A stretch of DNA of 64,000 nucleotides from Saccharobesus litoralis (GTDB lineage Bacteria > Pseudomonadota > Gammaproteobacteria > Enterobacterales > Alteromonadaceae). The notes beneath the pieces were generated by a model, which worked only from the letters and a program-made list of their open reading frames with translations, ran no database searches and was not told where the DNA came from. The stretch is taken from NCBI RefSeq assembly GCF_003063625.1, contig NZ_CP026604.1, positions 1,302,001 through 1,366,000 of the forward strand, read 5' to 3'. A program made the position numbers and the translations under genes. This document shows, piece by piece, positions 36,052-44,217 of this stretch. How positions within the stretch are numbered: position 1 is the stretch's first letter; every line of letters starts with the position of its first letter.

Positions 36052-37866
36052 CTAAGCCACTTTTCTCGGTTGTTTATGATAATGACGTAAGCCGTGTTCG
36101 GTTTGGCGTGGTGAGCTAAAGCTGGATACTTTTTTCAAGTAGCCAATAATACGCGTCGCCCAGTCTATCTTGGTTGAGCCGCATTGCTGGCAGCTATGAC
36201 GGGTATGTTTATCAATATAGCCACAGTCATTACATAAGGTGATCTTGACGTTGGTTGTCCAATAGTTGCAGCCGGTTTTCGCAGCAATTCTATACAACTT
36301 TAGGTATTGTTCTTGATCTGGATATTCTTCCAAATTTAAGTGTAGCGCCGAGCCGCCATCTAAAAATTGATTTAACGCTTTACCATGCAAAATAAACTTA
36401 TCGAGTAGGTTTACGTCGTTATCTTCGACCGCATAAAAGTACGAGTTATAGCAATCGCGGGTTACTTCTAAACCTTGTTGTCGATCCCATTTAGCGTTTT
36501 TGACTCCAAGGTTTTCGGCCGGTACAAACTCGGTATTAAACTTATAGCCCCATTCTTTACTCGCTGCGCGGTTGGCATCAAAGATCACTTTAAGTTGGTT
36601 GGTAACAAACTCAACATAGTCTGGATTGTTACCGGCTCTTAGCCCTTGCGACTCTGCCGCTTCGACCATGCCGTTGATGCCTATGGTCAAAAACTGCTTA
36701 TCGAGATGAATAAAACCTGCGTCATATACTGGCATTAAGCCATTGTCTTGATAGTCTTCTAAAATTTTGCGATAAGCCACTTGGTACTTATGAATATTGT
36801 CGACTTGTTTTTGTAAGTCTCCGCCCTCTTGCACTAAACGATTAATATTTAGGGTCATGACATTAATCGAACCCGTCGCGACTCCACCAGCACCCAAGGT
36901 ATAAGAGAAGGTATTGTCATTAATTTCATTACGTAAGCGGCAGCAGGAAGCTAATGAATCTGGGTTATCCGACATATACACAAAGAAGCTATTGCCGTTA
37001 GCGTTTTGTTGAGCGCAGAAATTGGCGAAATCGAGATCAGACGGCTCACCATCATTAGTAAGCATAGCCGCAGTGACTACAGGATAGGTCAATAATGCTT
37101 TATTGCGTTCTTCGTTAAACCAGTTCATAAAGAAGCACTGTAAGCGATCTATGCTATCCCAGTTTGGTTGATGTAACTGTGGATCATCAGATGTCGCGGC
37201 CTCAGGAAACACAAAGTTCTCGAACATGGCTTGACCAAACTCTCGCGAGAAAATACTGATATTCCAAAATACAGATTGATAACCGCGTGCCGCCGCTGGT
37301 TGATTTAAGCTATACACCACATGCTGTAAATGCGCTTCAATGGTAGTTTTATGGGTTGTTAAGTAATCGTCACCATAGTCTTTGCGGGCGAAATAATCGA
37401 AGTAGCACAAAAACTCAACCGTCGCGACTGCACCAGCAAACTGGGCGCTAACCGCAAACACTAGATTGATAAAAGCCCCACAAAATGATTCCAGATGTTG
37501 AGGCGCTTTAGATTCACCACCAAGTTTAACTAGGCCATCTAATAACAAAGGATACAAGGTTAGGCTTACGCAATACGGTTTTAATGAACTTTCATCATGG
37601 CAATATAACAGATGAGAATCTAAGTCCGCCAAGTACTGCTGGGCTAGCTCGTCACCGAAAAGTTCGCGAATTTTTGCGGTTAATAACTGGCGATTAACCG
37701 CTATATTAATGTCCTTGTTTAACTCATTTTCTAACGTCGCTAAGTTCTTACAACTGACGTTGGCATTGGCATCATATTTCGAGCCATCGGCGGCGTTACT
37801 GGCATGAATATAGTTATCTATAAATTGGACTTTATGTTGAACTAGGCTATCGGATAAGTGCTGCAT
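36052..37866 (-). CDS. nrdD: Anaerobic (class III) ribonucleoside-triphosphate reductase NrdD
   Basis: 604 residues from ATG 37866 (MQHLSDSLVQHK), chosen because AGGAA lies upstream; the frame is open 30 codons further. Oxygen-sensitive glycyl-radical enzyme that makes deoxyribonucleotides without oxygen. The C-terminus has the zinc site (CNDCGYIDKHTRHSCQQCG) and the radical glycine in RIIGYLKKVS. It is shorter than the E. coli enzyme, with no clear N-terminal ATP-cone domain, so allosteric regulation may differ. nrdG lies 204 bp upstream on the same strand, and two FNR-like boxes stand between them. Confidence 0.95.
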   Translation of the reverse strand: MQHLSDSLVQHKVQFIDNYIHASNAADGSKYDANANVSCKNLATLENELNKDINIAVNRQLLTAKIRELFGDELAQQYLADLDSHLLYCHDESSLKPYCVSLTLYPLLLDGLVKLGGESKAPQHLESFCGAFINLVFAVSAQFAGAVATVEFLCYFDYFARKDYGDDYLTTHKTTIEAHLQHVVYSLNQPAAARGYQSVFWNISIFSREFGQAMFENFVFPEAATSDDPQLHQPNWDSIDRLQCFFMNWFNEERNKALLTYPVVTAAMLTNDGEPSDLDFANFCAQQNANGNSFFVYMSDNPDSLASCCRLRNEINDNTFSYTLGAGGVATGSINVMTLNINRLVQEGGDLQKQVDNIHKYQVAYRKILEDYQDNGLMPVYDAGFIHLDKQFLTIGINGMVEAAESQGLRAGNNPDYVEFVTNQLKVIFDANRAASKEWGYKFNTEFVPAENLGVKNAKWDRQQGLEVTRDCYNSYFYAVEDNDVNLLDKFILHGKALNQFLDGGSALHLNLEEYPDQEQYLKLYRIAAKTGCNYWTTNVKITLCNDCGYIDKHTRHSCQQCGSTKIDWATRIIGYLKKVSSFSSPRQTEHGLRHYHKQPRKVA

Positions 37867-37989
37867 TTTATTCTTGTTCCTATCTGCAATTAAGTAATTC
37901 GTCGAGCAACCGGTGACACTATATCTTGTGTCTTGGAGCAGTATTAAGCACCACATATAGTATTAATTCCAGTTGAGAAGAGATCTCAA

Positions 37990-38003
37990 TTGACGCAAAT
38001 CAA
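37990..38003. promoter_or_regulatory. FNR-like box upstream of nrdD
   Basis: TTGACGCAAATCAA, one mismatch from the consensus TTGATNNNNATCAA, 124 bp upstream of the nrdD start. Confidence 0.65.
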
Positions 38004-38038
38004 GCCGTTTTTATAAATACTTTACAAGCCTATTTTTG

Positions 38039-38052
38039 TTGGTTTAAATCAA
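38039..38052. promoter_or_regulatory. Second FNR-like box upstream of nrdD
   Basis: TTGGTTTAAATCAA, one mismatch from the FNR consensus, 49 bp from the first box and just after the nrdG stop codon. Confidence 0.6.
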
Positions 38053-38070
38053 AGAAATTGTGTTTACTGC

Positions 38071-38523
38071 CTAGTGTGTTTGAAACTTGGCATTGAGCAG
38101 CTCTCCCGTGTGTACGTTAACAAACCTTTGGTTAGTGGTGGCTTTGTCTAGGCCTCCCAATTTGGGCTGCCACCGTCCATATTTAACATAATCTAATTGA
38201 GCCAATATAGGTTTGCTCAACTTATCTTTACCTGTATACAAACACGTCTTAAGCCCACGCTTTTTAGCAATACTCAAGCAAATAATGAGTTGATCACTTT
38301 GCCACTCACCGCCAAAAAACACCACACAACTGATCAAGGCTTGGTACTTATCTAACCATTTAATGTAATCTGCTTCTGTTAATGGTTGACCATAATTGGG
38401 GTCGTGGATCTCTGGGCTATGGCAACCTTCGCACTTTAGTGCGCAGCCGGTGATAGTGAACAATAACGACACTTCACCTGGCACTTCTTGCAATACCACT
38501 TGTGGTGTTAAGTAATTAAACAT
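38071..38523 (-). CDS. nrdG: NrdD-activating radical-SAM enzyme NrdG
   Basis: 150 residues. It creates the glycyl radical on NrdD using S-adenosylmethionine and a [4Fe-4S] cluster; the CxxxCxxC motif is CALKCEGCHSPE, with FFGGEW as the SAM-binding glycine region. Its start overlaps the end of ubiT by 8 bp, so the two are translationally coupled and share the ubiT promoter. nrdD follows after a 204-bp gap that holds additional FNR-like boxes. Confidence 0.94.
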   Translation of the reverse strand: MFNYLTPQVVLQEVPGEVSLLFTITGCALKCEGCHSPEIHDPNYGQPLTEADYIKWLDKYQALISCVVFFGGEWQSDQLIICLSIAKKRGLKTCLYTGKDKLSKPILAQLDYVKYGRWQPKLGGLDKATTNQRFVNVHTGELLNAKFQTH

Positions 38524-39073
38524 GACTTACCCCTTGCGACACATGCAGCTCAGCATAAAAGTCGATAAATTGATTTAATGGTTTGGCTAACACATCGCGA
38601 TCAAACGCATCTAAGAAGTTTTTCAAAGCCAAGCCAAAATCTGTATCACCCGTGATCTGCAATTGGCGTCGAAAAAATAAGGTATCGGGATCACACTGTT
38701 GCGCTGCCATTAAGACAAAGGCTTTATGTTGACCACTAATGGTGACGTCAGCCTCTTTACTGTCTCTAGCATTAGCCGTACCTGGTCGCCGACAGGTGAT
38801 CTTGGCTTTCTGATCTTTTCGCTTATTGGCTGATGGTGTAACAGAGATCTGCACATGCAATGGAATATCGAGCATTTTTAAGCCTAGCCATTTGCCTTGC
38901 AAAAAATTTAACTCTCCATTGTTTAATGGTTCAGCAAAGACTTGGTTAAACATCTCAGCCAACACGCTATCCATTAAACGTTGTGGCAATATTTGCTGAC
39001 TAAAAGCGAGGAGTTTAGGTACTACAACATTAGCGGGTGCTAGACGGTTTAACTGAGAAAATAATTGGGTCAT
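38516..39073 (-). CDS. ubiT: UbiT, SCP2-domain accessory factor for anaerobic ubiquinone synthesis
   Basis: 185 residues with an SCP2 lipid-binding domain, as in E. coli YhbT/UbiT, which holds the hydrophobic intermediates for the oxygen-independent hydroxylases UbiU and UbiV. The assignment rests on length, domain (LQGKWLGLKMLDIPLHVQIS, FFRRQLQITGDTDFGLALKN) and position opposite ubiU, the usual arrangement. It is divergent from ubiU across a 134-bp region with an FNR-like box, and overlaps nrdG downstream. The ribosome-binding site is weak. Confidence 0.92.
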   Translation of the reverse strand: MTQLFSQLNRLAPANVVVPKLLAFSQQILPQRLMDSVLAEMFNQVFAEPLNNGELNFLQGKWLGLKMLDIPLHVQISVTPSANKRKDQKAKITCRRPGTANARDSKEADVTISGQHKAFVLMAAQQCDPDTLFFRRQLQITGDTDFGLALKNFLDAFDRDVLAKPLNQFIDFYAELHVSQGVSHV

Positions 39074-39131
39074 GTGAGTCTTATGGGTTAAAAATTTGTA
39101 AATCAGTATAAGAAGCTAATAGCCCGCACCT

Positions 39132-39145
39132 TTAATCTAAATCAA
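39132..39145. promoter_or_regulatory. FNR-like box between ubiT and ubiU
   Basis: TTAATCTAAATCAA, one mismatch from TTGATNNNNATCAA, in the divergent promoter region, so it could serve both genes. Confidence 0.65.
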
Positions 39146-39207
39146 CGAAACCCTGCTTCTAGGCTTTTATACTGCGATTCATTCCTTCATCATGATGTGG
39201 ATCAATT

Positions 39208-40203
39208 ATGCAATTATTGAGCCCCGCTGGTAGCCTGCCAGCGGTAAAATCAGCCTTAAAGCAGGGTGCTGATGCTATCTATATCGGCTTAAAAGACGAC
39301 ACCAACGCCAGACATTTTTCCGGCTTAAATTTTGACAATAAAACCATCGGCCAAGCCGCCCAATTAATCCAACAGCAAAATAAACTGTTACATATTGCCA
39401 TTAACACTTTTGCTCACCCAGGCCAGTTTAAGCGCTGGCAATACGCGGTTGATCATGCCGTCGATATCGGCGCCAATGTGCTGATACTAGCTGACATAGG
39501 TGTGTTAGATTATGCAGCCAATCGCTATCCTGATATCGAGTTGCACTTATCGGTGCAAGCGTCGGCAACCACAGCACAAGGTATTCAGTTTTATCAAAAT
39601 AACTTTGGTATTAAGCGCGCGGTATTGCCGCGCGTATTGTCGATACATCAAGTAAAACAGCTGGCGCGCACAACCAAGGTGGAGCTTGAAGTCTTTGCTT
39701 ATGGCAGCTTGTGTATTATGGCAGAAGGACGCTGTTATTTATCTAGCTATATGACTGGCGAAAGCCCCAATACAGCTGGTGCATGTTCCCCCGCCAAATA
39801 TGTAAGATGGCAAGAAGACGGGCGATATTTAGAATCTCTTCTTAACGACGTGATGATCGACCGTTATGCGCCGGATGAAAACGCTGGCTACCCCACCCTA
39901 TGCAAAGGCAGGTTCGATGTTGGCAGCCATACCTACCATGCGCTTGAAGAACCAACCAGTCTTAACACCTTGCAATTATTGCCGGAGCTAATTAACACCG
40001 GCATTAGCGCAGTCAAAATCGAAGGGCGACAACGCAGCCCAGCTTATGTTGCCCAAGTCACCCAAGTATGGCGCCAAGCGATAGACGCCTGTTTGCAAAA
40101 CCCGAGTGATTTTGAAGTCGAGCAAAGCTGGAATACCAAGTTAGCCCAGTTATCGGAAGGCAGCCAAACCACGCTGGGCGCTTATCACAGAAATTGGCAA
40201 TAA
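39208..40203 (+). CDS. ubiU: UbiU, oxygen-independent ubiquinone hydroxylase subunit
   Basis: 331 residues of the U32 peptidase-like family. It starts MQLLSPAGSLPAVKSALKQG. The four cysteines expected to hold a [4Fe-4S] cluster are seen in SLCIMAEGRCYL, GACSPAKYV and LCKGRF. UbiU and UbiV form a complex that hydroxylates the ubiquinone ring without oxygen. The next gene, ubiV, is 18 bp downstream. Confidence 0.95.
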   Translation: MQLLSPAGSLPAVKSALKQGADAIYIGLKDDTNARHFSGLNFDNKTIGQAAQLIQQQNKLLHIAINTFAHPGQFKRWQYAVDHAVDIGANVLILADIGVLDYAANRYPDIELHLSVQASATTAQGIQFYQNNFGIKRAVLPRVLSIHQVKQLARTTKVELEVFAYGSLCIMAEGRCYLSSYMTGESPNTAGACSPAKYVRWQEDGRYLESLLNDVMIDRYAPDENAGYPTLCKGRFDVGSHTYHALEEPTSLNTLQLLPELINTGISAVKIEGRQRSPAYVAQVTQVWRQAIDACLQNPSDFEVEQSWNTKLAQLSEGSQTTLGAYHRNWQ

Positions 40204-40221
40204 TTAGATGGAGAAAAACCT

Positions 40222-41094
40222 ATGCAATATTCCCTTGGCGCCATTCAATATTATTGGCCAAAAACAACAATCGAAGACTTTTATCAACAAGCCGCGCAAA
40301 GCCCGGCTGACATTATTTATTTAGGCGAAAGTGTTTGTAGCAAACGTCGTGAACTTAAATACAAAGATTGGCTTGATGTCGCCCAACAGCTAGCGGCGGT
40401 AGGTAAACAAGTAGTGCTATCCACCATGACATTATTAGAAGCGCCGTCTGAAGTTAATGTATTAAAACGTTATTGCGATAATGGTGAGTTTTTAGTTGAA
40501 GCCAATGATATTAGTGCTGTGCAACTGTTGAGTGAAAACGGTGTGCCTTTTGTCTGTGGTCAGCCGATTAATATTTATAATGCGCGTAGCCTCAAACAGC
40601 TGCGTAGTTCAGGCATGATGCGTTGGGTGATCCCTGCTGAGCTGAGTCGCGACTGGATCACCACTTTGCTAAATGAGTATGCCGAGCTTTATCATAATCA
40701 AGATTTTGAAGTGGAATTGTTTGCCTATGGTCATTTGCCATTAGCATTCTCAGCCCGCTGTTTCACCGCCAGATCAGAAAACCGCGCCAAAGATGATTGT
40801 GAATTGTGCTGTATTAACTATCCGCAAGGGCGACCGACTTATAGCCAAGATGGCCAGCAATTGTTTGTACTTAACGGTATTCAAACTCAAGCCGGAAAAT
40901 GCAGCAACTTAATTAATGATTTGGTAGATGTTGATGATTTAATCGATATTATTCGCATCAGCCCGCAAGCGGAAAACACGTTCGATATTCTGCAAAACTT
41001 TATCGCACAAGAAGCCTCGCCGGTTAAGCAGCCATTAAGTAAACAACAAACCAATGGTTATTGGCACAATATTGCGGGTATGCACTCAGTTTAA
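40222..41094 (+). CDS. ubiV: UbiV, oxygen-independent ubiquinone hydroxylase subunit
   Basis: 290 residues of the U32 family, partner of UbiU. The cysteine set is visible in FVCGQP, SARCFTARSEN and DDCELCCINYP. The start has a good GGAG site. It is 18 bp behind ubiU and 108 bp before pdxH on the same strand. Confidence 0.95.
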   Translation: MQYSLGAIQYYWPKTTIEDFYQQAAQSPADIIYLGESVCSKRRELKYKDWLDVAQQLAAVGKQVVLSTMTLLEAPSEVNVLKRYCDNGEFLVEANDISAVQLLSENGVPFVCGQPINIYNARSLKQLRSSGMMRWVIPAELSRDWITTLLNEYAELYHNQDFEVELFAYGHLPLAFSARCFTARSENRAKDDCELCCINYPQGRPTYSQDGQQLFVLNGIQTQAGKCSNLINDLVDVDDLIDIIRISPQAENTFDILQNFIAQEASPVKQPLSKQQTNGYWHNIAGMHSV

Positions 41095-41125
41095 AGACAG
41101 GCTAAATAGGCTTTTGTAGCGCCAG

Positions 41126-41139
41126 TTAATCTATATCAA
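41126..41139. promoter_or_regulatory. FNR-like box upstream of pdxH
   Basis: TTAATCTATATCAA, the same variant half-site as at 39132-39145, 63 bp before the pdxH start, followed by an AT-rich stretch with TATACTGCG that could be the -10 region. Confidence 0.55.
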
Positions 41140-41202
41140 TTAACATTGTCATTGAGGTTTTTATACTGCGCGCTATCAATAAATGACACCTAAGGTGATC
41201 CT

Positions 41203-41841
41203 ATGGATTTAGCAAACCAACGCCGCGAATATAGGTATGCTAATTTAGATCTTGAGCAAGCTAATAAAGATCCATTACCTCAACTATTGAGTTGGTTAGA
41301 TCAAGCGCAAGCAGCACAAATAGTCGATGCATCCGCTATGACTTTATCAACAGTCGATGAGCAAGGCATGCCAAGCTCACGTACTGTATTACTAAAAGGC
41401 ATAGATCAAAAAGGCTTGGTGTTTTATACCAATCTCGCCAGTAGTAAAGCCAAAGATATCAGCGTAAATAACCAAGTTTGTTTACATTTTGCTTGGCTTC
41501 AACAAGATCGCCAAGTACGAGTTCAGGGTGTCGCCAATCGGTTAAGCACAACACAAGTGTTACACTATTTTTTAACTCGACCACGCAATAGCCAACTCAG
41601 TGCATGGGCTTCTGAACAGAGCCGAGTGCTCCAATCACGTGAGGTTTTAATACAACAATATGAACAAATGAAGCAAAAATTTAAAGACGGTAAGATCCCA
41701 CTACCCGCTCATTGGGGCGGCTATTGTGTTACCCCTATTCGTTTTGAGTTTTGGCAAGGAGGGAACGATCGTTTACATGATAGGCTAGTGTATCGTCGAC
41801 AATCTGACCATGCATGGTCTATTGAAAGGTTAGCCCCATGA
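41203..41841 (+). CDS. pdxH: Pyridoxamine/pyridoxine 5'-phosphate oxidase PdxH
   Basis: 212 residues, the normal length. FMN-dependent oxidase that makes pyridoxal 5'-phosphate, using oxygen. FMN/substrate motifs: SSRTVLLKGIDQKGLVFYTN, KAKDI, SQLSAWASEQS, HWGGYCVTP, FWQGGNDRLHDR and terminal ERLAP. AAGGTGATCC precedes the ATG. It lies at the end of the anaerobic-ubiquinone block with its own FNR-like box, which is odd for an oxygen-requiring enzyme; repression in the absence of oxygen is a possible explanation. Confidence 0.96.
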   Translation: MDLANQRREYRYANLDLEQANKDPLPQLLSWLDQAQAAQIVDASAMTLSTVDEQGMPSSRTVLLKGIDQKGLVFYTNLASSKAKDISVNNQVCLHFAWLQQDRQVRVQGVANRLSTTQVLHYFLTRPRNSQLSAWASEQSRVLQSREVLIQQYEQMKQKFKDGKIPLPAHWGGYCVTPIRFEFWQGGNDRLHDRLVYRRQSDHAWSIERLAP

Positions 41842-41846
41842 TCACA

Positions 41847-41869
41847 AAACCCCGCTTAGGGCGGGGTTT
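41847..41869. terminator. Bidirectional terminator after pdxH
   Basis: A 9-bp GC-rich stem (AAACCCCGC with GCGGGGTTT) around TTAGG, between pdxH and the convergent lysine-rich small protein. Confidence 0.85.
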
Positions 41870-41910
41870 AAAGGCATAAGAAAGTTAACTTCGTTTGCAA
41901 TAAACGACAA

Positions 41911-42024
41911 TTATTTCGCTTTTTTAACTGCCTTTTTCAGCTTTTTGATTTTAGCTTGCTGCTTAGCTACTTTCGCTTTACGTGCTTTAATTTCTTTCTT
42001 AAGTGCTTTTACTTTATTAGCCAT
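41911..42024 (-). CDS. Very small lysine/alanine-rich basic protein (37 aa)
   Basis: Too short for ordinary gene finding. ATG at 42022-42024, stop at 41911. It begins MANKVKALKKEIKARK and ends AVKKAK, with no Cys, Gly, Pro or aromatic residue. About 43% of residues are Lys or Arg, in a heptad-like pattern that should form an amphipathic helix. AAAGG lies upstream of the ATG. The composition suggests a nucleic-acid- or ribosome-binding peptide, but I know no family for it. The convergent pdxH terminator would end its transcript too. Confidence 0.5.
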   Translation of the reverse strand: MANKVKALKKEIKARKAKVAKQQAKIKKLKKAVKKAK

Positions 42025-42108
42025 GGTTTTAGACCTTTTTTGATTAATTAACAGACATCACAACAGGATGCACTATTAACGGTGTATATCACCCGTTAAT
42101 TCGATTAT

Positions 42109-42279
42109 CTATTCATTGTTATGTTGCTTGATAAAATCACGTATAAAACGGCGGATCTCACGAGCTGCACTGGTGTCGAGTTCTTCACACAAGGAGACAA
42201 ATTCATCTCGCTCGTCGCCATTTATGCGAATGATCAACTGACTGTCCTTTTTGCTCGCTTTTTTACGCTCCTTTTTCAT
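42109..42279 (-). CDS. Small ribbon-helix-helix-like protein
   Basis: 56 residues from ATG 42279 (a TTG four codons upstream is less likely). MKKERKKASKKDSQ is basic, then LIIRINGDERDEFVSLCEELD matches the beta-strand plus helix of Arc/MetJ-type DNA-binding proteins, followed by TSAAREIRRFIRDFIKQ. Such proteins bind palindromes as dimers; a perfect 14-bp palindrome (42306-42319) sits 27 bp upstream of its start, which suggests autoregulation. No toxin gene is adjacent, so an antitoxin role is not supported. Confidence 0.65.
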   Translation of the reverse strand: MKKERKKASKKDSQLIIRINGDERDEFVSLCEELDTSAAREIRRFIRDFIKQHNNE

Positions 42280-42305
42280 ACAACCCAACAACTAATTAGA
42301 TATAC

Positions 42306-42319
42306 TTTGTATATACAAA
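42306..42319. promoter_or_regulatory. Palindrome upstream of the ribbon-helix-helix gene (operator candidate)
   Basis: TTTGTATATACAAA, perfect 7+7 palindrome within an AT-rich promoter-like stretch (TATATG follows), 27 bp upstream of the small gene's ATG. Confidence 0.5.
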
Positions 42320-42375
42320 ATATATGCACATATTTAGTTTGTCAAATTTCCCCTTAGGAAAATTTCTGCTCAGGG

Positions 42376-42608
42376 TTGGGTTTTCAGGCTCAACAAGCAT
42401 AAATGTTCACCCACAAAGAAGAGTTGTTTGCAGGCTCTGCAAGCATAAATGCTAACCCACAAAAAAAGGTTGTTTGCAGGCTCAACAAGCATAAATGCTA
42501 ACCCACAAAAAAAGGGTTGTTTGCAGGCTCAACAAGCATAAATGCTCGCCCACAAAAAAAGAGTTGTTTGCAGGCTCGGTTTGGATAAAAGAGCCCACAA
42601 AGGTTTTA
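42376..42608. repeat. Tandem array of 46-47 bp units
   Basis: About five units starting near 42377, 42423, 42469, 42516 and 42563, with the last degenerate. Each holds GTTGTTTGCAGGCTC, AACAAGCATAAATGC and TAACCCACAAAAAAAG, with small hairpins TTGCAG-GCT-CTGCAA (one unit) and AGCAT-AA-ATGCT. Single copies occur at 367-390 and, inverted, inside 9643-9838. No unique spacers, no cas genes: not a CRISPR array. It fills most of the gene-free stretch 42320-42644. Confidence 0.85.
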
Positions 42609-42644
42609 TTTAACAAGAGCTGAAATCGTTACACTGGCTCCAGC

Positions 42645-44084
42645 TTAATAACCCGCTACTTGCACTTGATCTTTACCCAATTGCTTTGCTTGATACAAGG
42701 CTTTATCAACTCGGTATAGCAATTGATTAACTGACTCTTGAGTTTGCCACTGTGCAACGCCAAAACTCGCGGTAAATTGAATAGGTTGAGTTTCAAAATA
42801 GCTGATGCGTTCAGCCATTTTATAGCGCAATCGTTCTGCTAATTGCTGAGCTTTGCGTGCATCATGTCCAGGTAATACTAACAAAAACTCCTCACCGCCC
42901 CAGCGGATCAAACTTTCTGTTGAGCCAAAAACACTACGCACTACGTCAACGGCATCAAGGATAACTAAGTCCCCCGCCATATGCGTATAAGTATCGTTTA
43001 TTTGTTTAAAGTTATCTAAATCAAATAAGATAATGGAACAGGGCTGCTTGTCTCGCAGTTGTTTTTTGCTTTGCTGAATGATCATGTCGAAGCCATGACG
43101 ATTAGCCACATTGGTTAATTTATCGGTTATCGCGGTTCGCTCTAACTCACTCTGATAGCGTCTTAACGTATAAAACACCACCATAATCACCAACACAGAG
43201 ATACACAAACCAATAAATAAATTAACCATTAACGGCCGCACAATTCGATTATCCCAGGGTTGTTCAGTATGACTTATCATCAAATACCAACCCAGTTCTT
43301 GAATAAAGCGACTGTTAACATGCGTGGTGCGTGTGCCTTGTTGAAAACTTGCTGTGCTGTTTGGCGCACCAAGCAAAGTTTGCGCTTGAGGCTGTGACAA
43401 ACCTTTAATATCCGTTAATGATAAAATCGGTCGAGGGCTTTCGCCTTGCAGCATAGCCTTGCCTTGCTTATCGGTAAAAAAGATAAAAAACTGCTGATGC
43501 GGGTTATGACTGTCGAGTAATTGCTTGACTGAATGGACAGACAAACCAATGCCAATGGCGCCCAAATACTCACCATGGGTATCTAACACTTTATAATTAA
43601 TAAACACAGTGAGTGATTGTAAATCTCGGGTATCTATGTCGATATTTACAATGTAATCTTGCTGACTTTGTCGAACCGCAAAGTACCAATGATCTTGCGG
43701 ATCATTAGCTGAAACACGACGTAATATGCCGTTAGGGTGGTAGTAATTTAGGGTTTTATCTGAAACAAAAAAACTGGTAATTGCGCCATTGCGTTGTTTA
43801 ATTTCACGTAAATATCGCTGCATTTTATCAGGATCAGCTTCACCGTTTTTAACCCAATCATGGACAAAGGTATCTTGCGCCATTAACGAAGATATATGAA
43901 TTGGCGCCATGAGCTTTTCTTTAATCTTTGAGTAAATGCTAATGCCAGTTAAAGGCACCACTTCAGATACTATCTGCTCAGATAAAGATTGCCGCGCGGA
44001 CCAATAACTAATGGTACTGACAGTAATAAAGCCAATAAATAAGATAAATGAGACTAAGCCCAACGCCCTGTTTTTACTATTCAT
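42645..44084 (-). CDS. Membrane diguanylate cyclase with periplasmic CACHE-type sensor
   Basis: 479 residues from ATG 44084 (MNSKNRALGLVSFILF), chosen because it puts the first membrane helix at the start; an ATG 30 codons upstream is possible. A periplasmic CACHE-like sensor (about 35-290; YSKIKEKLMAPIHISSLMAQ, DPQDHWYFAVRQSQQDYIVN) is followed by a second helix (about 293-315) and a GGDEF domain (about 330-479) with active signature RWGGEEFLLVLPG. The RxxD inhibitory site is absent, so feedback by c-di-GMP may be missing. Product: c-di-GMP in response to an external small molecule. It is not obviously in an operon with the SGNH gene upstream (133 bp gap). Confidence 0.9.
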   Translation of the reverse strand: MNSKNRALGLVSFILFIGFITVSTISYWSARQSLSEQIVSEVVPLTGISIYSKIKEKLMAPIHISSLMAQDTFVHDWVKNGEADPDKMQRYLREIKQRNGAITSFFVSDKTLNYYHPNGILRRVSANDPQDHWYFAVRQSQQDYIVNIDIDTRDLQSLTVFINYKVLDTHGEYLGAIGIGLSVHSVKQLLDSHNPHQQFFIFFTDKQGKAMLQGESPRPILSLTDIKGLSQPQAQTLLGAPNSTASFQQGTRTTHVNSRFIQELGWYLMISHTEQPWDNRIVRPLMVNLFIGLCISVLVIMVVFYTLRRYQSELERTAITDKLTNVANRHGFDMIIQQSKKQLRDKQPCSIILFDLDNFKQINDTYTHMAGDLVILDAVDVVRSVFGSTESLIRWGGEEFLLVLPGHDARKAQQLAERLRYKMAERISYFETQPIQFTASFGVAQWQTQESVNQLLYRVDKALYQAKQLGKDQVQVAGY

Positions 44085-44217
44085 TTGATCAACAACAATA
44101 ACCCTGTTGTGCTTAGCATATAGAATTTTTAACTCAGGAACAAAAAGAAAGTCACCGCTATGGCGCGTAAACATTCACATGATGGTTTACACCGCATAAC
44201 CACTCAAATTAAAGGCT

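Noticed and set aside
42376-42608. CRISPR array
   Set aside because: Units are 46-47 bp and follow each other without unique spacers, and no cas genes are present; this is a simple tandem repeat.
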